Assembly: GCF_932276165.1 (NCBI RefSeq)
Contig: NC_064001.1
Span: 9,679,501 to 9,743,500, forward strand
Length of the DNA stretch: 64,000 nt
Source of the DNA: Plutella xylostella
Lineage: Eukaryota > Arthropoda > Insecta > Lepidoptera > Plutellidae
Direction of reading: 5' to 3'
Below, piece by piece: positions 33,498 through 45,100 of this stretch (positions are counted from its first letter, which is position 1; every line of letters begins with the position of its first letter). The position numbers and the translations under genes are program-made. The notes under the pieces were generated by a model that was not told the origin of the DNA, did not search any database, and saw nothing but the letters and a program-made list of their open reading frames with translations.

Positions 33498-36326
33498 TTA
33501 TTGGGTGAAGGCCTCCTCCAATTGTAGCCATCTCTCTCTATCACGAGCCAATTGAGTCCACTGTGTACCAGCAACCTCTACAATGTCGTCTTCCCAGCGG
33601 GCATACGGTCTGCCTCGTCTGCGCTTGCCTGATGGCCCCGGCCAGGTGGTAGCTGTCAGTGTCCATCTTCCATCTTCTAGTCTTGCGACGTGGCCGGCCC
33701 ATTTCCATTTTAAGGATCGAGCATATTGAAGAGCATCAATGAAGTTTGTTTTCTTTCTTATCTCACTGTGTCTTATTTTCTTTAGCTTACTTGTTCTCGT
33801 GATACTTCTCTCCATAGCCCTCTGACATGTTCGAATTTTTTCTTTAATTCTTTTGGTAAATTTCCATGTTTGACATGCGTAAGTAAGACAGGGCAAGATA
33901 CATTGGTCCATTACTTTTTTCTTCAGATGAAGTGGTAGGTTTCCTTTTAAAATTTCTTTCATGGCCCAAAACTTTTTCCACGTCAGTTTAATTCTTCTGT
34001 CAACTTCCTCCTCGTTATTTTTGTTATTAAAGGATATTTGTTTACCAAGGTATACATATTTATCGACGTATTCCAGCACATTACCATCGATACTTAGGTT
34101 TCTTTGTAAACCGTTTGTCATCAGTTTAGTTTTGTTTAGATTCATTTCCAAGCCTACAGCATTGCTGGCTGCATTTAGAGACTTTACCATTTGTTCGAAA
34201 TCATTAAAATTCTCTGATACTAGGACGATATCATCAGCAAACCTTAGATGATTTATGCGTTTTCCATGCATGTAGAGTCCATACTTTTTCCAGTCTAGTT
34301 CTCTTATTGCTGATTCTAGTACTGCTATGAATATTTTTGGTGAAATGGGGTCTCCTTGCCTGACACCTCTCTCGATTTTTATGTCTGGTCCTTTTCTTTC
34401 TAGCTTGACATTGCTGGTGCAGCGCGCGTACATGTATTTTAGAGTTTCAATGTATTCACTTTCTATCTCATTTTCATTTAAAGACTTCCAAATAGAATCA
34501 TGTAGGATTGAATCGAATGCCTTTTTATAGTCGATAAAGGCTAGATACAGAGGCTTTTGAAACTCCTTAAATTTTTCGACAATTTGCTCAATGGTATGGA
34601 TATGATCTATTGTTGAAAACCCTTTCCTAAATCCTGCTTGTTCTATTGGTTGGTTCTTATCAATTTTTGGGCTGAGCCTCTTTTGCATACAAGCTGAAAA
34701 CAGTTTATATATGCTAGACAGGAGACTAACCGGACGATAGTTTCCCACATCATTTGGATCTCCTTTTTTGTAAAGAAGGATTATGTTTGATTTTGTCCAT
34801 TCACTTGGTACCAATTGTGTACTTATAATCAGGTTAAATAGATGAGCTAATGGTGTCGCTAGCTTTGTTGCTGCTATTTTTATTGCTTCATTGACAATAT
34901 TGTCCGGCCCTGGACTTTTTTCTACTTTGAGTCTTTTAATTTCTTGAATTATTTCTATCTCGTCAAACAAAGGAATTTGGTCTTCTTTTGAAAAATGTGC
35001 ATTAATGGCGTAAAAATTATCCGTTTCGTTTCTGACATCTTTTTGTTGTGGTTTAGTTCCACGTGGTTCTGAGTAAAGAGAACTGTAATAGTTGGTCGCT
35101 ATCTCAAGTATGCTCTTTCTGTCAGTTGAGACGCCAAGATTTCCTTTTAGACTAGGGATCCATGTTTTGTGAGTATTTAATTCTTTATATGCTCTTTTGA
35201 CACTACCTGTGTTTCTCATGTGTCTTTCTATAGTTTCCATTCTATGCGTTTGGTAATCTTTTCGAATTTTTTTATTTACTTCTTTGTATAATTTACTAAG
35301 CTCCCTTTTAATTTCTGCTGTTTTCGGTTTCGTATGTTGTACGTCGTGTCTTCTCTTTATAAGTTTTTTGGTTTCATCTGACAATATACTTTTGTGTTCT
35401 TTTTCTTTTCCCTTACTCTCTCTTGTTAGGCTCAAGCTCTCTTCCAATGTTCTGATAAGTCTGTCATAATAGCTTTGAACGGTATCATTTTCACGTAGCT
35501 CTAGTTTTTCTTTGTTTGCTTCTAGCTGTCTGAGGTATGTAGTTATGTCTTTTTCTTTTTTCGTACAACATTTTTTTACATTTGAGTATGTAACTCTACT
35601 ACTTTTTGGTTCATTTAAGGATAGAGCGGCTCTAACCATTCTGTGATCAGAAGAAAATTTGATGGAAGTAAGGACGTCCACATCATTAAATAATTTTGGT
35701 TTATTAGTAAGTATAAAGTCTACTTCGTTTTTTGTGTTGCCATCGGGTGACTGCCATGTCCATTTCTTATTGGGTTTTTTCTTGAAAAAGGAGTTCATAA
35801 TGCTGAGATTGTTTTCTAGTGCAAACTGAACAAGAATATCGCCTCTCTCACTTCTTCTCCCATAGCCGAATTTTCCCATAATTGAGTCTTCGTGTTCTTT
35901 TTGGTGTCCTATTTTTGCGTTAAAATCTCCTATGACCATTACATTTTTGTCACAGATAGCCAAGGCATTTTCCAAAGTTGCATAGAATATTTCCAACTCA
36001 TCGTCATTTTTTCTACTTGCATCTTCTGTTGGAGCATACACCTGGATAATACTCCAATCATCATTTTCAATCCGAAGTTTTAATATAGCCACTCTTTCGC
36101 TCAGACCAATGAAGTTTCTTATATTATCTTTCATGTGTTTTTTAATGAGAAACCCAACTCCGTATAAGCCTTGAGTTTCGCCTTTGTAGCACAGTATAGA
36201 ATTGTTGTATTCTTCAATGTTGCAGCCAATTCTTCTCACTTCGGACAAACCGATTATATCGTATTTTATATTTTCTAAGCAATGCATTAATTCTATAAAC
36301 TTTTCATTTTTAGACAAGGTCCTCAC
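33498..36326 (-). CDS. RTE-type LINE ORF2: endonuclease and reverse transcriptase
   Basis: An intact 942-residue frame. The endonuclease (about 1-240) shows IIGLSEVRR, YAPTED and VMVIGDFNAKIG, with SSDHRMV at its end. The reverse transcriptase shows ILLYKKGDPNDVGNYRPVSL, AFIDYKKAFDS, RGVRQGDPISP and the catalytic FADD box (RFADDIVLV, about 690). The C-terminus (GPSGKRRRGRPYARWEDDI) is the form I associate with lepidopteran RTE/craTcad elements. The exact clade is an inference. Confidence 0.85.
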   Translation of the reverse strand: MRTLSKNEKFIELMHCLENIKYDIIGLSEVRRIGCNIEEYNNSILCYKGETQGLYGVGFLIKKHMKDNIRNFIGLSERVAILKLRIENDDWSIIQVYAPTEDASRKNDDELEIFYATLENALAICDKNVMVIGDFNAKIGHQKEHEDSIMGKFGYGRRSERGDILVQFALENNLSIMNSFFKKKPNKKWTWQSPDGNTKNEVDFILTNKPKLFNDVDVLTSIKFSSDHRMVRAALSLNEPKSSRVTYSNVKKCCTKKEKDITTYLRQLEANKEKLELRENDTVQSYYDRLIRTLEESLSLTRESKGKEKEHKSILSDETKKLIKRRHDVQHTKPKTAEIKRELSKLYKEVNKKIRKDYQTHRMETIERHMRNTGSVKRAYKELNTHKTWIPSLKGNLGVSTDRKSILEIATNYYSSLYSEPRGTKPQQKDVRNETDNFYAINAHFSKEDQIPLFDEIEIIQEIKRLKVEKSPGPDNIVNEAIKIAATKLATPLAHLFNLIISTQLVPSEWTKSNIILLYKKGDPNDVGNYRPVSLLSSIYKLFSACMQKRLSPKIDKNQPIEQAGFRKGFSTIDHIHTIEQIVEKFKEFQKPLYLAFIDYKKAFDSILHDSIWKSLNENEIESEYIETLKYMYARCTSNVKLERKGPDIKIERGVRQGDPISPKIFIAVLESAIRELDWKKYGLYMHGKRINHLRFADDIVLVSENFNDFEQMVKSLNAASNAVGLEMNLNKTKLMTNGLQRNLSIDGNVLEYVDKYVYLGKQISFNNKNNEEEVDRRIKLTWKKFWAMKEILKGNLPLHLKKKVMDQCILPCLTYACQTWKFTKRIKEKIRTCQRAMERSITRTSKLKKIRHSEIRKKTNFIDALQYARSLKWKWAGHVARLEDGRWTLTATTWPGPSGKRRRGRPYARWEDDIVEVAGTQWTQLARDRERWLQLEEAFTQ

Positions 36327-36593
36327 ATTGTAAGTTGCTATGAATATATTGTTTTTTTTATTTGTATTTTTATCTTTTACATTATTTTTATTTATTTCAT
36401 TTTCTATTTCTGTCTGTGTCTCTGTTATATTGGAGGGTTTTGGTCTTATACTCCCGCGGAGACCAGCCGGATTGGGAGTTGTTGATCGTTCTTCATTTTG
36501 TTTATTTTTTCTTTCTTTGAGTGTGCTCGAATTGTATGTTTTGATAAAGACTTTGTTTTCATTAGTATGACATGCTGTTTGTGTTTCTGGTTG

Positions 36594-38275
36594 CTAGCTT
36601 TCTACTTGATTAATCATCTCTTTTTCTGTATTTTTCGGTAAATTTAATTTGACTGGGCTTTTTCTTATGTTTGTATCTGGTTTATTAGTTTTTTCATTAG
36701 ATTTATTTGCATTAAAATTGGATGTGTACGATTTCATACTTTTTTGGGTTTGTGCCGTTGGAGTGGTCTTAGGAAATGTTCTGTTTTTCTTCGACAATGG
36801 CTCTTTCACTTTACCACTTGAGAAGCTTGCAGAGGTGTCTAGAGCCTCCGCGTTCTGGCGGGGTGGTGATGGGCTTAAGATAAGCGGTCGTTTTTTGTTA
36901 CCATGTTCCATTATAATTAGTTTCCCACTCTTAATTACAGCTTTATTTCCTTTCTCTACTTCTTTTTGTAAATTCAATTTCACTGTTTTTCGTTTTTCCA
37001 TTTCTTTTTTAGTGAAGTCTTGTTTGATGTAGGTACCTGTATTGTCCAATTTATTTTTGTTTTTTAATATTTCAATTTTTTTCCCCAACGTGGTAGTGGC
37101 GAATACAATAGGTCTTGTGGTTTTACTGGTGTTTCCAGGTTCTACCTTTTTTGGCATAAGATTTATTTGCCGAATCTCGTATTGCATAGTAACGTTTGGT
37201 CAAAGTCTCGTTACGCCGAAAATCGTATGGCATAAATCTCGTTTAGTAAAAAGTTATTTCGCATAACATTGTTTAGCCTAATAATGGTATGGCCAAATCT
37301 TGAATAGCCTAATAATGCTACGGCATAGGTTTATTAGGTTTATACAAAGTAATAATATTCGTTTGGCTTTAACTTTGACGGAGCGTCTCCCTACATAGCG
37401 CAAACTGGTGCCTTGTATTGTTTCCGCTGTTTGGAAAACGCTCCGCTCCGCTTCGCTGCGCTCCGCTTTGGTTTTTGATGAACATGTGCACCTAACACGC
37501 TCCTCCTCGCTTTGCTCGTCGTCGCACCTATTTTTAGGTTTCGATCTCATGGGGTTTGTAATAATTATATTGGTCGTTAACTTTCGATTTTTTGATCATA
37601 CAATATCGTGATTTTCGGGATGTAGGAGAAAAATACCACAATTTGTACATTTACCACGTACTTAATATATTATTTATTAAGATAACATTACGAGAAACAA
37701 GATTATACATAGGTATAGACGAACATAAATTTGAGCAAACGAAACTTAGGTGTTTAAAGATTGTGCCTAAAGAGTTTTAGACGAAACGAGCCTTATGCCA
37801 CATAAGTCTTGGCAAAGTGATGGTTCGGCCAAAAAAGTTTAGACCATACGAGTTATGCGAAATGAGTTTTGGTCAATAAAGATTATGCGAGATGAGCGGA
37901 ACCCGTGTTTCCAATTCTCCTTACAAATTCTATTTCATTTCGAGAAATTTCCACTTCCAAAGTTGCCGATAGGATTCCCAACAGTAGCGATTCAAGTTCA
38001 CTGTAAGATTTTTCTTCTTCAGCCACCCCGAATAATATCAAGTTGCGTACTTTATTTTGTCTTTCCAAAAAATCTATCCTCTTCTCTTGCTCATCATTTT
38101 GGATTTTCAGCTCTTGAATGTCTTGTTGCAGAGTATTAAATTTTTTATCGACATTATTATTAATTTTTTCTGTTATATTTTCTTCCAGCGTAACAAACTT
38201 CTTATCTAAATCTCTTAGTTTTTCTGAGAATTCCAATTTCATAGCGTTTATTGCATGCAATATATTTCCCTCCAT
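36594..38275 (-). pseudogene. RTE-type LINE ORF1, interrupted by a MULE-like insert
   Basis: The N-terminal part (38275-37905) has a coiled coil (about residues 1-80) and the start of an RRM-like segment (NLILFGVAEEE). The C-terminal part (37137-36594) is Lys- and Asn-rich and probably binds RNA. The two halves are parted by 37138-37904. Each end of the gap carries the same 9-bp TGGAAACAC. Confidence 0.75.
37138..37904. mobile_element. MULE-like non-autonomous element in LINE ORF1
   Basis: The 767-bp insert has long, imperfect inverted ends built from blocks such as GCATAA and TTTATT. It is flanked by the 9-bp repeat GTGTTTCCA (37129-37137 and 37905-37913). A 9-bp target with long terminal repeats is typical of Mutator-like elements. 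It is non-coding. Confidence 0.65.
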
Positions 38276-39144
38276 GTTGTCTACTGGTTCTTGGCTACGT
38301 AGTTAAGAGAACTATCTGTCTGCCGCCGGGTCACAGTGCTGTATTGTATTTTTATTTTATTTTTTTCTTTTTTAACTTTCTTAGAAAAATGACTAAAATG
38401 ACAAAGTCATAACTCTACAATTAATCCTGGATGACTCTACAATTCGGTACGGACTCTATTTTTTATTTTATTTTTTCTCTACATTTATTTATCTGGCGTC
38501 TCTATATTTTTTCATACGCCATCTGTTGCGTCATGCTCGAACTAGTATGTATCCAAGTATGCTACTCCGATGAACCAGTGTCTTGTGGTTTTGCTACTCG
38601 CCGCTAGATGTCAGGATTTTGTTTACTAAGGTAGGTGACGATTTTAAAGGAGAATTCCGATGGATTTCTTTCGTAAATGTATTAGTTTTTTCCACAAAAA
38701 TATAAATTGACTTGCCTCCTTTCTAAGCGAGCAATTTCCTTGATGTTTTGATGGATTTTCAGCACTGTTCTGGCTATATTATTTTGCCAGGAATAAATGT
38801 TTGTTGTTAAGTTTTAGGTCCAACACTACACAATTTTAAGCACTTTTAAATGATTTAAATTGCAAATGTAAGGTTTTAATTGTATTTAAGAGTGTTTACT
38901 TCAAATGCAGGTTCGAGTTTTGGCATTATTTGTCACTGTTCTAACAGCCGTTGAGGCCGTTAGGAATTTCTTGTATTTTTCTGTTTAAACTGTATTGTGA
39001 GTTTAAATAACACTTTCACTATTTTATTATGTCTTGCACTTTAATTTTATTGCACTTTCATAACAATTGCCCACTGATAACAGGATACAATCAATTATTT
39101 TGATCAGAGATGTTGCTTGATCGACAGCTGTCAACTTACCTTTT

Positions 39145-39836
39145 GTAATCTATTACTTGATTATTACTTAAGTTATTGGGGACATCAATAATAACAATTC
39201 TTGGTTTCCGTTTGCTGACCTCTGAGATAGTTAGGCCAGAAGAGTTGAACTTTTCGCATTGCTTCAGTTTCTGGATGTCTTCCTTTCTTTCAGTGCTTAT
39301 AATGACACCGCCGTGCTTTGTTTTTCTTACGCTACTCACGTGCAGTTTTAGTTCTTCAGGGCTGATTATTTTTTGGACTAAGTTTTTGGTATCTTCACTA
39401 CTTTTTTCTTTATTAGCTGGGAAAATGGCTATAGAGCTGGAGTTTGAAGGTCTAATGACCTGGTTGTTACCCTTTTTGATAACATCCGCAAAGGAAGGCT
39501 GGCTGCTTGTTGAAATCGGCTGCTTCTTGCACACGTCTTGGATTGAAGTGTTGAGGGCTTCGAGACACTTTCGTACACCTCCTTGTTCATAAAGATGCTC
39601 TATCTTCTCCTGGGCTGAGATCGCGTGCTGCTTCACTGATTGATATTGCACAGCCATTTGTGAGGTCCCAGCACCAATCTTACGGCATAGGGTGGCTATT
39701 CGTAACTTCTGGTCCGAATTAAGTTTTCCTTCAGTAGAGATAATGCAGACCTCATTTAGACAACTTTCTATATGGGCCATCCATTTTTGAATCTCAGGGT
39801 CGAAATAACTTCTATCACTGGCGGTGCGGGTTTTTC
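39145..39836 (-). pseudogene. 5' part of ORF1 of the split LINE
   Basis: A frame of about 210 residues, open from about 39836 to 39145. It is Ser/Lys-rich with a segment (IISPEELKLHVSSVRKTKHGGVIIS) typical of ORF1 proteins before the zinc knuckles. It continues at 33205-32718 across the RTE-type LINE. The 5' end of the element is not defined. Confidence 0.65.
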
Positions 39837-39864
39837 TTCATGATGCTGATGGTCCCTCGTGCAG

Positions 39865-39960
39865 GGGGAGGCAGGAGGGGGGCTCCTGGCAGTCCTGGAG
39901 CTGCGGTTGAACGGGCTCGCTTCCGCGTTCGACATGATGGCACAAAGTTCACTAGTCCAT
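39865..39960 (+). CDS. Possible extra RalGAP-beta exon (unconfirmed)
   Basis: A GC-rich 96-bp open segment stands between a good acceptor (CTCGTGCAG) and a GTTAGT donor. It is exactly 32 codons in phase 0, so it would fit in frame between exons 11877 and 42184. Its product (GLLAVLELRLNGLASAFDMM) matches nothing I recognise. The frame stays open past the donor to 40059. It could also be an exon of another gene or chance. Confidence 0.25.
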
Positions 39961-40116
39961 GTTAGTAAGTCACTCTTGACACAGTTAAAAGAAATGCTGA
40001 TACATGAACTAGATAAAACAATTCATGAAAGGCATAGGCAATCTATTAAATCAAAATAGTACTTTTTTACAAGAAATATAAGCAATGTATGTTAATGGTT
40101 AGAAATTAAGTACCTA

Positions 40117-40254
40117 CTCACCAGTATAAAACGCTGCTCTTTCATAAACATCGTATATATTGACTAATACTTCTCCAGTCTCATTCTCCGCCAAACATCG
40201 TAGGTAAACGCTGTAAATCATCTGTCTAGCTTCGCTGCGAATGGTTTTATTCAT
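40117..40254 (-). pseudogene. N-terminal helix-turn-helix fragment of a DDE transposase
   Basis: The frame MNKTIRSEARQMIYSVY to VYERAAFYTG resembles the DNA-binding start of IS630/mariner-like transposases common in insects. It ends at a GTGAGT donor-like site and no continuation was found. It lies just outside the element at 40534-41788 and in the opposite orientation. Confidence 0.4.
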
Positions 40255-40533
40255 TTTCACCTCGTGAACAAACTCAACAATCCACAAAACTCCAAAATTA
40301 AGCAAAATTCGATTTGTTTATACAGGAACACGGCGAGTTTGACATTCAAACCATAGAAACAGACCACAAATCATGAGTTTTTTTTTATTGCCAGGTTTAA
40401 ATCTGTTTAGTTCCAAAAACATTAATCTCTACTCTTTTGTGTTCAGCTATAAGTACATATTGGTTTTAATCTCAGATATAAAAAAAAAACACACACACAC
40501 TTTTTTATGGGGTTAATAAACTAAATATAGATT

Positions 40534-41788
40534 GGCAAGTTGCTTGGCGACCCTCCTTGCGGGGTGAAAGACGCGGATGGGACGAGGTACCCAAGACGAC
40601 AGCGGGTAGCGGGAGGGTAGCGGGGAAGGGCAACGCGTGCATTGCATGTCATTGTTACGGCAGTCTCGGCCGCGCAGCCGAGGCGGCCACATGTCTTATA
40701 TAGTCTGTCATAATTTGAGTGCGACCCACATGAGATCATTGATCCTGAGACCATTAGTCTTAGGATGAGTGTTGAGGCCTTTTTAATATTATCATTATAT
40801 TATTATTAGGTATCTATAATTCGTCAACAAAATAACGTTAAAAACAACAAATCGTATAATTTCTCAATATAGGGGCTTCTTGTAGAACAGCGTACCGGAT
40901 CAGTCATGCTTCGCGGCTAAAGGTTAGTACTGCGCAGTCAGATACGAAAAAGTAAACAACAAAGACGAAGAGTCCATATGACAGTGCGTCAGTTGTCAGT
41001 TCTTGTAACTAGGAAAGCAACCAAAATTTATGTGATTTAATGAAAGTAATTAATGAGCAAAACACAGAGAAAAATTACAAAATTGATGAAATTTTGAAAT
41101 AAAATGGTCATATCGTGCTTCGCCTACCCCCATACCATCCGGAATTAAATCCTATTGAACTTGTGTGGCGGTACGTGAAAGGCGAGCTCGCAAGAACGTC
41201 GATTGACTCTAACTTAGATAAAGAGATAAAAGACTTAGAGTTGCTTTTCTCTAATTATTCGCCTAAAAAGTGGAGAAATTGTGACGACCATGTCATAAAA
41301 AATTAAGACAAATATTATAAATCTGATAGAGTATTTGACGATGTATTGGACAGGTATGTTATTGTTTATTTATAATTTATTGTAAATTAAACATAAATTG
41401 GTTTTTGTCTTAGATTTATAATTGAAGTTAATGAAAACGATGATGAAGATGAGGATGACGACGACGATGAACAAGTTCAAACAGAGAGTGAACATGAAAG
41501 TGACATGGAAATTGATTTATAAAATAAAACACTTTTACATAAATAAATTCAAATTGGTAGATATTCTGAAGGTAAACATCCAAATTTTAATGCTGTCAAA
41601 CTATAAATTTTAAGCTAAATATGACATTTACGGGAACACTCATAGAATAAAATTTTACTTACGTCAGAAATAGTTACAAGCTATCGCGAGATTAATCCGG
41701 GCACACTTTTCTACGTGTGTAGCATGTCGTGCTACCTCGCCCCCGCCACTTCTTTCACCCCGCAAGGAGGGTCGCCAAGTAACTTGCC
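40534..41788 (+). mobile_element. Decayed IS630/Tc1/mariner-type DNA transposon
   Basis: The ends are 37-bp inverted repeats starting GGCAAGTTRCTTGGCGACCC. Inside, 41107-41306 encodes the last part of a DDE_3 domain (LPPYHPELNPIELVWRYVKG), including the third catalytic acid. A separate acidic tail (41408-41521, Asp/Glu run) ends in a stop. The N-terminal two thirds of the transposase is gone. Confidence 0.75.
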
Positions 41789-42183
41789 GCATTATAGGCA
41801 GTAGCGCCTTGGGTCGCAAAAATTTGTTCAAAAATGATATACATATTTTTATGCATTTCCACATTATGACTCTTAATTTTATGCCATCCAAAACGGACCC
41901 TTGTAGGCAGTTGTAGGGGTTGTAACTCCAAGTCCCTTTAAATTCACCTATCTCGGTACGCATAGCAAGACTTCCTTTTTTTACGTAGCCATATTAGTGT
42001 CCTACTCCTGGACAAAGGCCTCCCCATGACAAGACTTAGGACAAGGCTCCCCAGTCTATGGTATTGCCAAAATTGGTACAGACATAATAATGTATAGAAT
42101 AATTTTGTTACTTTAAATTTTATGCCATCCATATAGATATAACTAGATATTCTAATCCACAAACACACACTAAATCTCCCCAG

Positions 42184-45100
42184 ACCGGCCCCCCACGCCT
42201 CATAGCGCTCGACAGCACTAAACCCGGTTTCTCCGAAGCGCTCCGCCGGATCGACTCGACCGGCCCCCGAGCCGCCGTGACCGTGCACGTGATGTACGCG
42301 CGAGCCGGACAGACGGTGGCCAGGGACATCGTGGCGAATAGTTCCACGCCGCTGCCTAGCGCCTTTGTGCACATGCTGAGGGGGTGAGTCTTGTGTCACG
42401 AGATATGTGTTTTGTTATATTTTTATCTATATTTATTTATTTATTTATTTATAAACACTTTATTGTATAATAATAAAAACAGTTACAAAAATGGACTTAA
42501 AAGTAGTAAGTATATACAGAGGCGGGCTTATTGCCAAGAAGCAATTTCTTCCAACCAACCTTTGTTAGGTGGAAAACTAAAGTTTTTAAACTCCTTTAAT
42601 ACAATAAAAAGCTATACAAAAACAATGTGGAAAGAACCTAAACTAAAACATATCTAAGATAAAAACGAAAAATACAAACTAACTACCTATTTAACTTACA
42701 TAAATAATAATAATACAAATACACATAATACCTAAATGACAAAATAGACTTAATATATATCCGCTATATTTATATAAATACATATATAACTATATAATAT
42801 AATACATATTATTTACCAACCTAAGGTTTTATAATAGTGATCCTTTACGCTCTTTTTAAAGGTAGCAAGTGAAGGTGAAAGTCGCACGTCTACGGGCAAG
42901 GTGTTCCACAAACACGCCGCCTTCACAGCGAACGAGTCACTGTAAGAAGCAGCGTTGCGGTCAGGCACACTCAACATCTTGTTCTCTGTAGATCTCAACG
43001 CTCGGCCGTGGGAACATAGGAATGAAAACTTAGATCGGAGATATTGGGGGGAAGTAGGGTTATTCAAAACATTGAATAACATGTTGAGAATGTGGGTATT
43101 CCGGCGAAGGCGAATTGGGAGCCACTTCAATTGAGCACGATACTCTGAAATGTGATCATACTTACGTAATCCAAAAATAAATCGGATACATAAGTTCTGG
43201 AGACGTTCGAGTCTGTTGAGTAGCTCTTCAGTGAGGTCAAGATAGCTTACGTCAGCGTAGTCGAGAATTGGGAGCAGTAGAGACTGTGCCAGCGTAATTT
43301 TAGTGGAAAACGGTAGGAAATACTGCAAGCGTTTAAGGGAGTGGAAAGATGCAAAAAGCTTCCTGCTCACAGCGTCAACTTGCGGGATCCAAGAGAGAGT
43401 GCTGTCCATGACCACGCCGAGATTTTTTACTGAGGCTACATATGGTATGTCTGATTGGTCGTACCTGACTTTCCTCACAGCTGAAAAGTTAATTTTATTT
43501 AACATTCTGGAGCTGCCGAAAACAATCGCTATATCTAATATAAAAATCAAATACTTATTTAAAAAATGGTATAATAGAAACTGACATAAGCCACACTGGC
43601 AAAAAGCTCTCCCTTTTCACCTCCAATATTTTTTACGATATTGAAGATGATAAAGTTCTCGACTTTCATCTTGAAAAGCGTATACCACGATAAACTACTT
43701 ACGGAAACCAGTGTCATAATGCGTTAACTTAGTACTTATGTACTCAAGTCTTTCTAATGCTATATTGCCTACTAGTTCCTCGGTGAATGTAATCTGTATT
43801 AGCGTCAACTAACCCAACTCTCCCCCCACAGGCTAGGCACCCCAGTCCGCGTCCGAACACACCCCGGCTGGACAGGCCACGTCAGCAGCAGCTACGACGC
43901 GGCGCGCGAGCTCGGGGACTCCCCGCCGCCGCCGCCCAGCCAGGGTCAGGCGCCCTGTGTGTATGATGGGAGGGAACAGGTTAGTGGCTGAATAGACTGC
44001 TGTTTAATGAGTCTTTTGACATGGTTTTGGAGAGTGTCGGTGGCTAATATTAGAGTAAGACTAGTGTATGATGGGAGGGAACAGGTTGGTGTCTATACTG
44101 CATTCATTCTTACTTGGCACAAAAGGTAAAAATGCTGTTTTGAAGCGTGTCGATGGCAAATATTAGAGTAACCCTAGAAAAAAAGGCAAACGCACGACCG
44201 CTTATTAAAACCTGAGGCACAACAATGGCGTTGACATGAGACACATGAAAGTGTGTAATAGACGCGCGGCAGCGGACTGGCTTACTTTGAGTGTCAATAT
44301 GTGTGTCGGCTCGTCATTTGACTTACTTAGGCTGCCACAATTTTTAGTTACCGAGCTTCCTTCCTCCTTCTCCTCTACTTGTATGAGTGGTGCCAGGGCT
44401 ACCCCGGCTGGTCACGTGGGCAGCAGCTACGACGCGGCGCGCGAGCTCGGGGACTCCGCGCCGCCGCCGCCCAGCCAGGGTCAGGCGCCGCATGTGTATG
44501 ATGGCAGGGAACAGGTTAGTGGCTGAATAGGGTGCTGTTTTGAAGCGTGTCGGTGGCAAATGATAGAGTGAGACTATAGGCTGCTGTATTGAAGCGTGTC
44601 GGTGGCATATATTTAGTTGGGTTCTGACCAACGTTACGCACTGTAACATTTCCAGCGAGCATGTTACGCAACGCTATGGTTACGCTAAAATCGGCTAGAT
44701 TAGTGTCTGAATAGTCTGCTGTTTTGAAGCGCATCGGAGGCAAATAATACAGTAAGACCATCGAAGTAGAGATAAAGGCGGAAAGTAGCCCACTTATTAA
44801 AAACTGTGGCACAACAATGGCGTTGACATGAGAGTGTGTCGGCGGACTGACTTACTTTGAGTATGAATCTGCGTGTGTCGGCTCGTCGTAAAATGTCATT
44901 TTTGACTTACTTAGGGTGCCTCAGTTACCGAGCTTCCTTCTGCCTTCTCCTCTACTTGTATGAGTGGTGCCAGGGCTACCCCGGCTGGTCACGTGGGCAG
45001 CAGCTACGACGCGGCGCGCGAGCTCGGGGACTCCGCGCCGCCGCCGCCCAGCCAGGGTCAGGCGCCGCATGTGTATGATGGCAGGGAACAGGTTAGTGGC

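Larger units (their letters stand above)
33206..39144 (-). mobile_element. Near-full-length RTE-type LINE, itself interrupted
   Basis: The element is flanked by the 8-bp repeat GTAATCTA (33198-33205 and 39145-39152), which splits the older LINE. An A/T-rich tail (TTTTA)n lies at the low end. It has ORF1 (38275 to 36594, broken by a 767-bp insert) and ORF2 (36326-33498). Confidence 0.8.
11979..42183 (+). other. 30-kb RalGAP-beta intron holding a nested gene and nested transposons
   Basis: The exons on both sides join in phase 0. On their own they also match neighbouring parts of the protein (..SNFGYLNIGG before, ..LIALDSTKPGF after). The intron contains the antisense carboxypeptidase gene (12304-18173), the BEL/Pao nest (19001-32160), two LINEs, a MULE-like element and a DDE element. 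One possible extra in-phase exon lies at 39865-39960. Confidence 0.75.

Noticed and set aside
37440..37530. GC-rich coding-like block around GCTCCGCTCCGCTTCGCTGC
   Set aside because: It lies inside the MULE-like element, is low complexity and has no recognisable product.
41422..41613. Frame rich in Met and Lys overlapping the acidic tail
   Set aside because: It is an out-of-frame reading of the transposase acidic tail.
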